Notes under the pieces: model-generated | Seen by the model: the letters and a program-made list of their open reading frames with translations, nothing else | Databases searched by the model: none | What the model was told of the DNA's origin: nothing | Made by a program: the position numbers and the translations under genes | Shown here: piece by piece, positions 9,790-19,598 of the stretch | Numbering within the stretch: position 1 is the first letter of the stretch | Layout: every line of letters starts with the position of its first letter | Assembly: GCF_020360975.1 (NCBI RefSeq) | Contig: NW_025408685.1 | Span: forward strand, 186,001 to 250,000 | Length of the DNA stretch: 64,000 bases | Reading direction: 5' to 3' | Source of the DNA: Hirsutella rhossiliensis | Taxonomy: Eukaryota > Ascomycota > Sordariomycetes > Hypocreales > Ophiocordycipitaceae

Positions 9790-11574
9790 TCAGGCACCCG
9801 GTTCCCCACTAGGTCCCGCTCCGCACCTCTGATACGAGCATGATGCCGTCGAGCGTCGGGCACCGCGACAGCTGCACGTATAGGCTATACGGGTCGCACG
9901 ACGACGGCACCGCCCTCCCTCGACCGTCGTCATCCTCGCCCCCCGCAGCTCCAGCGCCACGCGCTCTAGCGTCCCGCCCTGCACCTTATAGTCGGTGCAG
10001 GCGAAGGCCGCGGCGCACGGCAGGCCCCTCCGGCTGACGTCGTTGCGCTGCCATGGCCGCTTCCGCTGCGCTGTGATCTTGACGCTGATGGGCGTTAGCA
10101 GGATCGTCCCGGCAGGCATCCCGACGAAGTGGAAGTCCTTGGTCGTCTCCGAGGCCAGCACGATGCCCGCCGGCGGCCCGAAGTGCATGATGAGCTCCGC
10201 CGAGACGCGGTGGCCGGGGAAGGCGCGGTCGGGGATGACGTCCACCGCCGTGTACCCGGCCCCGTTCACAAGCTTTAGCCCCTGGTGCGTGTTCTGGTTC
10301 ACGACGACCGGCATGCCTGGCACGAAGAGGAAGACGGCCGGCACCGGCGTCGCGCTGTCGTCGCCCTGGCCTAGCATTAGCACCGCCTCCTCTTCCGTCG
10401 GCACGCCGTCCCTCCACTTATGCTCGGAGAGGAAGACGCGCGCCGCCGTCCGCCGCCTCTCCCGGAACGCGAGCGCCGCCTCTAGGTTGAGGTTCCAGCG
10501 GTTCCGGTTGAGCGGCGTCACCACCGTCAGGCCCGTCTCCCACGGGATCCGCCTGCCCGGCCGGTAGCATCTCGAGTTGAGCAGCTCTAGGTCCGACCGG
10601 TCCTGCTCGCCCCGGCGGATCCGCCCGAGCAGCCGCCGCAGCTCCGGGTCGCCGGCGGCCCGCATCTGCTCGTCAGCATGACGACCGTCGTGAAGCGCCG
10701 CCACAGCGCGTGCGCCTTGTCGTGCTGCCGCCGCTGCTCGGCCGCGAACGCCCCGTCCTCGTCCCACGCCACCGCCGCGCTCGGCAGCAGGATCGACCGT
10801 TCCTGCACCGGCCGGAACTGGTGGAAGTCGCCGCAGAGGATCACTACCGGGATGCCGCCGAAGTCCCGCGCCGACCCCCCGCAGCCGGCAGAGCTGCTCG
10901 TTGGCGGCGTGCAGCGTCCGCGCCCCGAGCATGCTGACCTCGTCGATCACCAGCACCTCCTTCTCCTGCCAGTCCATCCGCGACCGGCCGTCGACGAAGC
11001 GCTCGCCCTGGCCCGGCAGCCGTACGCCGTCAATGTCCCTCGTCGCCCCTCCCGCCCGGCCGCCCTGGCCGACCGTAAGGCCGCAGGCCGAGTGCAGCGT
11101 GATGCCGTTGATCCGCGCTGCCGCCGTCCCCGACGTCGCCGTAACCAGTACCCGGCTCGATAGGTCCCTCCGGGCGAGCAGCTCCGCGAGCGCCTCGATG
11201 ATGCGCGACTTGCCGGCACCGCCCTCGCCGCCGATGAACAGGCAGAGTTGGCCGCCGCCATCGCCGCCTGTGTCATCGCCACGCCGGATTCGGTCGAGCT
11301 GCCGGCACACGATTAGGAGGGCGATGGCCTGCTTCTCGTTGAGCGTTAGCTGCCCCGCCAGCTCCCCGGCGGCGCCAACGAACGAGCTCGACGGGCCGAG
11401 CCGCACGAGCATCCCCGCCGCCGTGCCTGTGTCTGCGTCGCCGTCGGCCGCCGTTACGTCCATGTCGTCCTCGCCGAAGCCGACGGCCAGCCCGGCTTCC
11501 CCTCTCGACTCTATCGTCGCGAGCAACCTCCGACCTTCCTCCCCTCCTCTCTCTTTGCCGGCTTGCCGCCGCAC
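9790..11574 (-). pseudogene. Helitron 2 PIF1-like helicase, near-complete but frame-scrambled
   Basis: An open frame of about 594 codons with no stop encodes a PIF1-type helicase: Walker A in CLFIGGEGGAGKS, motif Ia in VLVTATSGTAAARING, Walker B in EVLVIDEVSMLG, and the YKVQGGTLERVALELRG motif. The frame is misleading in two places. Between about 10,885 and 10,680 it reads out of frame (VGAGLRRHPG to VAALHDGRHA), and the true motif III segment VMILCGDFHQFRPVQERS lies in a second frame at 10,844-10,587; the frame is then restored. Near the C terminus it shifts again, losing the LYVQLSRCPTLDG segment seen in Helitron 1. No Rep domain precedes it, so this copy is 5'-truncated. Confidence 0.85.
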
Positions 11575-11897
11575 CTCTAGGCTGCGTTTAGCGGGGGACT
11601 ATAGTTGCGCCTCGGCGAAAGGCGACTCCGCTTCTCGCCTATCAGTCATTGCTCTATACGGAGGATACGGATTTCTACTATATAATCTTATACGCCGTTT
11701 CTTAGTTATATAAGCTATAAGGACGAGGCTCGCGGCGATGCTACTACTATCAGACTCTCTATTTAGGGCGGGTGGGTAGACGGTTCTGCATTTGGCTGAC
11801 GTTCTGCTCTCTTAAGTCGGCGGTAGGTTCTACAAAGGCCGTTGCGGCGTGTGAGGCTGGCCGTAAGCCCGCCTCTACGGCTTGCTTCCTCTCACTA

Positions 11898-12451
11898 GCT
11901 CCCTAGCTTGCCTTTGGCTTGCATCCCTTCTTGTGCACCTTCCAGTCCTCCTTTTGGTCTTGCCTGCTGCAGTACGAGACCGCCAGGCATCGGCTGCACC
12001 TCCTCGCCCCGCCATTCTCTCCGCAAACCCGGCAGACCTTCCTCTGTGCTCTGCCGATCCTGCCCTTGCATTTGCTTTGCGCTGCCCCGCCTCTGCCATT
12101 GTGTCCTGCATTTCCTGCCTCGCCCTAATTTCGCATCCTTCTTGTCCGCAGAACGACGACACGACCACGAGCACAAACGGTCTCTCTGCGTGTAGCCTGT
12201 AGGTACGATATCGGGCTTTGTAGAATGTCCTTTGCGACTCCGCCGCAGCTCTCGCAGCGTGCCCCTGCTGCCTTCCGACACGCTGCCTCGTGCTCCCGTA
12301 GGATCGGCCTTATCCACTGTAGGAACCGTGCGCTGGCTTCGTGGTTCGGCCTCGCCTGGCCTACCTGCGTCACAAGCATCTTCGGGATGCTATGCTTGTA
12401 CTTGAGCCCGTGGCCCCGAATTCGCACCAGAAGTCCACGGAAACGTTGCAA
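11898..12451 (-). pseudogene. MYND-type zinc-finger gene, broken
   Basis: Near the end of this segment a frame without a start codon encodes VCRVCGENGGARRCSRCLAV, then SYCSRQDQKEDWKVHKKGCK and a TAG stop. The C-x2-C, C-x2-C, C-x3-Q, H-x3-C spacing is that of a MYND zinc finger, a protein-protein interaction domain. Upstream, in other frames, are EASARFLQWIRPILREHEAA, RCESCGGVAKDILQSPISYL and VVSSFCGQEGCEIRARQEMQ, which resemble the N-terminal part of fungal MYND proteins. At least two frameshifts separate these parts. It lies on the same strand as Helitron 2 and just upstream of it, so it may be a captured gene fragment; equally, it may be a host relic. Confidence 0.7.
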
Positions 12452-12643
12452 ATGGCCATGCTGTAGTTGTTTTCCTAACTGCTCGATCGGTAGCTAGGGT
12501 AGACGCTTCTGCTCTTGTTCTCCTATTCGTGCCTTGGTGCCCCTCTTATACTCCCTTCCTCTCGCTTACACCGCAACCGCCGTCCGTCATCACCGCTTTA
12601 CCTGCCTTCTTGCTTTTTCTGCCTCTTCCCCGCTGCGGGATAG

Positions 12644-12967
12644 TGTCAGAACCTTGATGAGGTTCTCGTCGGATAGGTCACGGACACAGCAAGAATGGTA
12701 CGATCGGATGAAGTGAGGTATGATGTGTGTGTCTGTCTGTGTCCCCCATTTGGGGGTGCTCTGCCCCAAGCCCTATATCAAAGGGCGATGGCCTCAATCC
12801 CCTATGACATGCCATCACGTCATATCTCTGTAACTGTCTCATAGATGTCCTCGTGGCCTCATCGGCTGCGCTACCTGGTGCGCTATCGTCTGCGCTACCG
12901 TTGGCGCTGCCACTAGTAGCCTGACGCTATCGTAGCTGCATCTACCCGGATTCTACCGGATCTAACA
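12644..12967 (-). repeat. solo Copia-type LTR with 5-bp target duplication
   Basis: The segment begins TGTCAGAACC and ends GGATCTAACA (TG...CA) and is flanked on both sides by GATAG (12,639-12,643 and 12,968-12,972). In the orientation usual for such LTRs it reads TGTTAGATCC...GGTTCTGACA on the minus strand. With no internal region next to it, it is a solo LTR left by LTR-LTR recombination. A truncated relative in opposite orientation lies at 54,222-54,452. Confidence 0.93.
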
Positions 12968-13088
12968 GATAGTGCCCGAATGGCCGCTTTCTTTGCCTAC
13001 CTTCTTGCATGCTTTAGTTCCTAGCGCTACCGCCTGCTTGCGTTTTTTTCTCTCGCCCTGTCTTTGTCTTGATTGTCTCTCCAATCTT

Positions 13089-13292
13089 CAGTCTTCGTTC
13101 CTCAAGGCCCTTTGCGCAACCCGTGAGGGGTTGCCTTACCTGTTCCTCAAGGCATTTTGTTTCTCCCCGGGGAGGAACCCTAAGAACCTTTCGTCACTCG
13201 TTCCTCGTTCCTCAAGGCAAAAGGCAGACGCGGCATAGAAATCCTTTCGTTCCTCACAAAGGCAGAAATCCTTTCGTTCCTCAAGGCACAAT
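13089..13292. repeat. inverted cluster of the GCCTTGAGGAACG repeat
   Basis: Here the unit runs as CGTTCCTCAAGGC, the reverse complement of the 595-935 cluster, at least four times, including TTTCTCCCCGGGGAGGAACC followed by CTAAGAACCTTTCGTCACTC. Together the two clusters flank the Helitron-rich 12.5-kb segment in inverted orientation. Confidence 0.8.
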
Positions 13293-14496
13293 GGCACGCC
13301 CTTCGGGCTGAATTAAAGAGCTGCACAACTCCGTGCGTTCGTTCATTCACTTCTTGTTCTTTAGATAATTCTCATCAATTGCCTGATGCCATCTCTGACC
13401 CGTGTGGAGCCAATTGTCTGACAGTATTCGATTGCCGATGCGGATGGGCCATCTCGGCTTTAGGTGGGCGAAGGCTCTAATGACATGGCCTGTAGCTACC
13501 TGCTTTACCCCAAGTAAGACTCGTCATCCTAGGTCTCCTTTTATCATACGTTCCTTACTCGTGACCCTTAGTGGCGACATTCTCACAGCCCTTGCCTTTG
13601 CAGGGGATAGCCTTTGTTCGGAAGAAAGGTGAGAGCAGCCTAGATGCGGCTACATCGTGACTTGGAGGCCTGCACGCCATTGCATCATGGAGAATAGGGC
13701 GCATCCACGTTCGCTACTTGAGGGGCAAGAATCCACGGACAAACTGGGCAGTGCGTCAAAGCCACTTCGTGGCTGTAACTTACATGTAGTGTCTTGTCAG
13801 AACAGCGGTTCTGCGGCTCGTCCGAATGAGGAAGGTGGCAACGATAGTGGGCACAAAAAGACGGACCTAATATCGCAGCCCCCGCATTTATAGTGGAGTA
13901 AGCAAAAGGGGGTACGGCAGCCTATAGGGGTCATCGTTGGTTGTTGCGTAATAATAGAGTGACGATAGACTGTGGTATTGAGCGTCAAGGGCGGCGACGA
14001 TAGTGTGCTATCTATCGTTTGACGCGGTCGCGTTGTGGCGGCGCGCGCAAACTGTGTGACTTGTGTTGTAGTAGTAAATTGGCTGTGCAGCAATGTACAG
14101 CTGTCGCGCCCGTCGGCGCACTTGCCTAAATAGGACTAAACATCGTGCCCTTAGGCGGGAAGCATCGTGCCCTTAGTGTGGCCCATGTGGCGCCACATTT
14201 GCCCCACATTCTGTTGTGCGTTTACCAAAATGTGTTGTACGGATTACCACCTAGGCAACCCAAAAGGTACATGGCACGTGATCGGGTTATCCAGCAGGAG
14301 GCTCGGAAGAACCTGGCAGCGGCCTGGTCTTGATGAGGCAGAAGTGGCCGGATCTCTAGCAAATCTCATCCAGCTCAGCCCCTAACCTTAAACAACACCA
14401 CCGCAGCAGACAACTTGACAGTTGCCTGTTGCCTGCAATCGGCAACGCACGCGTGCAATCGCCCGGAATTTCCATCGCACGACAGTAGTGTCGGTC
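13293..14496. other. no gene recognised
   Basis: Only short frames without recognisable domains. It contains the second copy of the GGTTCTGCGGCTCG motif (about 13,808) and a short direct repeat CATCGTGCCCTTAG (about 14,141-14,179). Confidence 0.5.
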
Positions 14497-16362
14497 ATGA
14501 GCTCGGGAAGAAAGAGACATCGCGCCATCGAAAACAACCGCGCAGAATGCCCCTTCACTGTGGCCACAATCGCGGCGCGGTCCTGTGAGGAGCTGGACCA
14601 AGCTCCAAAAGCGTAAGCGTGGCGTTCCAAACAAAAGCAGGTTATATCTCGTCCAGGTGTCGCCATTCGAGCCCATTGGGAAGTTCAAGACGTGTCAGTC
14701 GTTGGACACGTTGTATACCGTCAAGCCGTACAAGCGATGGTCCGGTATGACCCGCTACAGAAGTTTTGTTTGTGAGTGCGATCCCAGAACTTCTCACTGC
14801 TTCACAGGAAAAAAGTTCGGTATTGAAGTCTTCCCAACAGTAGACAATGTCAAGTACCACAGCGACGATTTCGTGTACATTGCCAATGACAAAAGTGTTG
14901 AACGACAAGAGGCTGCTAGCGAGGATCCTCAACATCAACGCGTGCTGGGCCTCGCCGACTGTTGGGTGGCCAAGATCCTCGAGATCAGGGCATCGGACGA
15001 GTCTCACGTCTATGCGCGCGTCTGCTGGATGTACTCCCCGGATGAACTTCCTGCGAATATTGTCGATCACGAGAAGCTGGTATCAGAGTTGTCGCCTCAT
15101 TACAGCCACAATGAGTTGATAGCTTCGAACCACAGTGAGTTGAGACTGTCCTAACATGGGTATTCTCTGTGATTACTAGGACTTACAGATGCCCTAGTGG
15201 ATGTCATTAACGTTGTCAGTGTTGCTATGCGAGCAACTGTCCACCATTGGATGGGGTCGGGCGATGATCGAATTCCGGATGCGCTTCACTGGCGACAAGC
15301 TCTTGACTGTCACACCTTACAGCTTTCTGTAGGTATGCTGCCAAGTTGAAGGTCTCACATGATGAAAACTGACATATTCGGTACGTACAGTCGGTTGAGT
15401 CGTCGAGCAAGCACGGCAACAACTATCAGTCAGAAGCATCGACAATGGAACTGTGCACGACAGAGGAGCAAGTGGCCGCACTCGAAACGACTCCTGTACG
15501 AGGCAGGAACCAAGGTGCACGACCGCCGCTCAATGACGAAGGGTGCGAAAACGACGATTCCACACAAACGAACCATACCAACAGCAGCACGCCTAGGACG
15601 TTGGACCTATTTGCCCGAGCCCCATACGCCCTCACCAGAGATGTATCAAGGTTGGTTGAAAATGGCAATAACCTTCGGGAGGTGAATGGGGATTCGCATG
15701 ATGTTTCCGTCGAGACGCAGGTCACACAGCTCAAATTGGCGGTCGAGCCGACCGAGCTCCGGGCGCGGTATTCTGCGTCAGATATTTCCCATACGGAACG
15801 TACCCTGAAACACGATTATATGATCTTGCAAACCGGTGCAGGCTTGGTCCCGCTGCCGCCTGCCCATGGAGACGTCACTCATCGACCCTACGAGACTGCG
15901 ACGCCGACCTATCTCCCTTCCAAGACTCAGCACCAGCTTTTGGTGCACTTGCAACATGTTTTGGAAGAGACTTGCTTCGAGTTTGGAAAACGAGTGATGC
16001 CTGATACTCTTCACTAACGTGGATGGGATTGCGCGGAGTTAGTTGAGCTAAATCGCTGGATTGGTGAACTTTCAAAGCGCCAGAAAGGCTTCTCGGATAT
16101 GGAGAGCAATGGAAAGCAGTTGGACAGCCTCTTCCGCTCTGTTGCCAACATTCGGCATAGCGCTGTTCATCGGCGTCAAGTTAACACGAAGGGCATGGAA
16201 AAGTTCTTGCTGGATGCTGAGGCATTGGCAACGCTCTTAAGAGATTTCGGGCGCAGTATGGAGATTGCTATGCTCCGACAGAAGACGCAAGCGACTATGA
16301 ATGAACTGGAGCGTAACAAGCACGTTTTGCGGTCAAGGTCAAAAGAAGCTCTTCGGAAATAG
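14497..16362 (+). pseudogene. BAH-domain protein gene with two lesions
   Basis: The gene starts at ATG 14,497 (MSSGRKRHRAIENNRAECPF). A single-base frameshift near 14,605-14,612 leads into a BAH domain: SGMTRYRSFV, VKYHSDDFVYIANDKSVERQ, DCWVAKILEIRASDESHVYA and RVCWMYSPDELPANI. BAH domains bind nucleosomes or other chromatin proteins, so a chromatin role in the nucleus is inferred. Two introns fit: 15,135-15,179 (GTGAGT, CTAAC, TAG) and 15,329-15,390 (GTAGGT...ACAG); the reading frame stays open across both. The third exon meets an in-frame TAA at 16,015, after which the same frame continues to 16,362 through WDCAELVELNRWIGEL and RSVANIRHSAVHRR, a coiled-coil-like region that recalls a widespread fungal family of unknown function. 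With a frameshift and a nonsense codon it is probably dead. Confidence 0.68.
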
Positions 16363-16599
16363 CAGCCCAGAGAACGGAGCTACAAAACAAGGAGAATGCA
16401 GTTATTGCCGCGACGGAGAGACTAGATGAAGAGTACAAATTTTTGGCGGGGAAAGCTGTGGAGGATGCGATCGCTTTTGAGCAGCAGGGTGCACGGCGCG
16501 GTATTACCTAGTCTCCTGCCGGTTTTCTAGGCAGACATCTCAAATCTGGCCGATAATTGCCTTCTCGTGGGTCAGATTTAGACGACATTTGCCACTAGA

Positions 16600-17345
16600 T
16601 CTCAAAAAGCCTGGATGATTTGCCTTCCTCATTCAGCCCGAATTGGCCGAAACGGTCATCACGTAACAGTGCACGAGCTTTCGCCTGCTGCGGCTTAACA
16701 TTAGAAAGCAACACGCGGTGCAGCTGAGCCTGATGAACGACGAAGATCTCAAGGGCTACCGTGCATTGGCCATCTCTGAACCGTAAGCGAGGAGGATAAA
16801 ACAACAGGATAATTACGAGCCCAATAAGCCACAGCAGCTGGTGAGAATGATACCGATCAGGACCATGCTCTGGGTCGGAGTGACCTCGAGGCGGAGCAAG
16901 CGGCAACGCAGTCAGCGGATTTGACAGCGGCAATCCTTCGGCTACCAGACTGATATCTAATGGTATCGTCGGTGTACGTAGAGGGGAAGAGCGAGGAGGC
17001 GCTGTCGAGAGCGGTAAGAGATGTATGGATTAGTAGCGGGCTTCCGCGGTGAACTGGACGGCGAGCAGACTTCGTCGTCGCTGGTGACTTTAATCGCCAC
17101 GATCTACTCTGGGGAGGCGACGAGGTAACGGCGAGAAGAGAAGGGGAAGCGCAGTCGATCATCGACCTGATTAATGACTGTGGGCTCTGCAGCCTGCTAC
17201 CGCGAGGCACCAAAACGTGGCAGGGCCGAGACTCGGAAAGCACGATTGATCTAGTGCTTGCGTTGGCCGAACTGGCAGACGAGATGGTGATATGCAACAT
17301 ACACCCCATGGAGCACGGATCAGACCATATAGTTTTTGACGAGGG
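16600..17345 (+). pseudogene. LINE endonuclease fragment
   Basis: The plus strand reads SSVYVEGKSEEALSRAV, then FVVAGDFNRHDLLWGGDE, CSLLPRGTKTWQGRDSESTI, DLVLA and HPMEHGSDH. These are the GDFN, T-x-D and SDH motifs of the apurinic-like (EEP) endonuclease of a non-LTR retrotransposon, which nicks target DNA to prime reverse transcription. It has at least two in-frame stops and no reverse transcriptase follows; Helitron sequence begins at about 17,370. A homologous fragment in opposite orientation lies at 18,985-19,303. Confidence 0.8.
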
Positions 17346-17369
17346 TGGCGAACCGTGTGTTGACGGAGC

Positions 17370-18090
17370 GTCCCTGTTGCAGGCCGAGGTCGTCGCTCTT
17401 CTAGGATCTCCAGCCGAATTTACCAACAGCAGCGCCTGGGCGTACCTAAACACATACCTGTTGTACTGGCACGTCTTTCGACAGGAAAGTGGCGTAGGGG
17501 TCACAGATGATCCCCTGGGTGAGTCGGTTGTCGTCGAAGAAGCAGGCCCCAGGATCTCCCACGTCGAGGCGTATCAGCACCGTGGAGAGCGCCTGCGAGG
17601 CCTATGCCTGTACGACTATGTATCGCTCGTCAGGCTCGAATGCAACAACAATGGCGGGAACCTCTTTCTCAGCGGCGGGCAGAGAGTTGGCGACACGGCT
17701 GACGCTGAACAAAACGCAGTCTATCGTTTTCTCAATCATATGCCGCCAGCTCGATTTGATACGACAAAACGACGGAGGCGACGTCGGCCAGCTCTGCCAG
17801 TTCATCGGCGGCGAGGGCGGGACCGGCAAGTCGCGAATCATCGAGGCACTCGTCGAGTTGTTCAGTAGGAGGAGCCTTTCGAATCGCCGCTGATCATGGC
17901 GACGTCAGGGATTGCCGCAGTCCGGATCAACAGTATCACGATCCACTCCACATGCGGGTTCTCCAAAGACCAAGGGGCGGCCGCGAACACGGCGAGAGAT
18001 CCCGACGAGGTGCGACTGCCAAGCAAGCGGATCGGTTCGTCCATGGCCAGTTTCGGATGAATTGGCAGAAGAAAGACGCGCTGATTATAC
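17370..18090 (+). pseudogene. Helitron fragment (internally deleted)
   Basis: The plus strand carries SAWAYLNTYLLYWHVFRQES, VVVEEAGPRISHVEAYQHRG and GLCLYDYVSLVRLE, matching Helitron 1 positions 4,250-3,960. It then jumps directly to LTLNKTQSIVFSIICRQLD and GGEGGTGKSRIIEALVELF, the helicase Walker A region, and ends around the pre-Walker B segment near 18,080. The linker between the two blocks is missing compared with Helitron 1. Base composition is less G+C-rich than Helitron 1, suggesting an older or more mutated copy. Confidence 0.8.
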
Positions 18091-18984
18091 CATGCGCTAT
18101 CTTCGTCAGAACGTGTTTCCATGTCATACCGGTGCGCTGGTCTGTGAGCGGGGAAACGTTGCAACCCCGCGGTAGAGTGATGGTGAAGTCAAGACGTTCG
18201 TGGAGGGCTGGCATGACCAGATTACCAACTGTTGTAGAGACAAGTTGCGGGGGAACGGGTTGAGCGAGGAAACTCGGGGTGTCGCTCCTAGACCCTTCCG
18301 CTGCTGCCTGGTTGGGGGCAGCAATACTACTCGGCGCCAGCTCACTTTCTGGCTGCAGTGAAGACGATATTGCTTATTAAGAAGGGGTTGCAGTCCTTAC
18401 AGCTCAGTACTACCAAGCAGCGAGAAGTGAAGGTGCTGTCAGTCGCCCAAGACGAGGACTTGCTGCACTGTTGTGAAGCCAGAATCGGCCGCAGGTACGT
18501 AACGGGAACCCAGGCACCCATAATGGGCGAAAGGGCCTAGGAGCGACACCCCGCGTTTTTTGTGCCCATCCTTCTCCCCCGAACTTCTCTTGTGCGACAG
18601 CTGGTAATTTGACACGTTAAAAGGCTCGTACTGTACTGTATGTACATACCGGGTTCATGCAGAAAGACTGGCATCCATCACAATGGTGGCTGCAGTTTGA
18701 TGCAGGCAAACATCCGCTAATGCACAGGGAGAGGATGTGACGGGGCTACGATCTGCAGCTGCAGTGCCGTCCAAGATGACTCACACCACCCGGGACAGTC
18801 AGAAGCACCCACTTGCAGCAACGCACATCCACCTTGCGGTCACCACCTCGCATTGAGAACCAACTACAGTATTAGGAGCAACACGGAACTATGGGTGACT
18901 ATGTACATGTACCCAAAAGTAGAGCTGCTGAAATGCATCTCGAAGCGGACGCTGTCTGGCAATGTAGATTCTGGCTCCCGGTCA
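18091..18984. other. no gene recognised
   Basis: No domain or RNA gene is visible. GGTGTCGCTCCTAG near 18,280 recurs inverted as CTAGGAGCGACACC near 18,537, bracketing about 270 bases. Confidence 0.45.
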
Positions 18985-19303
18985 CTTTATCACCAACGAC
19001 TCCGAGACCCCGCGTCGCCCAGCTTCCCTTCCTTCCTCCTCCTCTCCTGTTGTACTTCATAGTACCTCGATACGATCATATCTACATTGCCTCCCCCACT
19101 CTTCCCCTCTGCGTACACCGATACTACCATCAGGTCTCGATCCGGCAGCCGCAGGAGTGGCGCCGTCAAATCCGCTGAATGCGTTGCCACCTGCTCCGCC
19201 TGAAGGTCACATCGCATCCAGAGCATGCTCCGGATCGGCCAGCCTGTCTCGTGCGTCGTCGGCGGTAACATTTTCACCTCGTCGCTGTGGCTTATTGGGC
19301 TCG
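18985..19303 (-). pseudogene. LINE fragment, inverted relative of 16,790-17,000
   Basis: The minus strand encodes LRLPDRDLMVVSVYAEGKSG, which aligns with LRLPD..LMVSSVYVEGKSE at about 16,940-16,995. Homology also covers upstream bases such as TTACGAGCCCAATAAGCCAC. It stops near 19,303, a few bases before the start of the Crypton-like element, which appears to have inserted here. Confidence 0.65.
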
Positions 19304-19598
19304 TAACAACCTTGGTGTCACAGGTCCCGGGGCCGGCTGACCGGTCATCCGGTAATCGGATTACCGCCCCGCCCCATGCAAAACCATGTCGTTTTCGAAG
19401 GCCCGGCCCTGCGGGGCTGGCGTTTTCTTAGTCGGATTACCGCCATCGGACGGCAAAATCGAAGGTCCACGCCCGCGGGGCCCTGCGCGAGACCTTCGAT
19501 TTCGGTCTCGCTCACGCGCGTTGCGCTCCACCTCCCTCCTCCCACCTCCCTCCACCACCTCCTCCATTGCCACCGTCGCGACGGCGACCGCCTGCACC

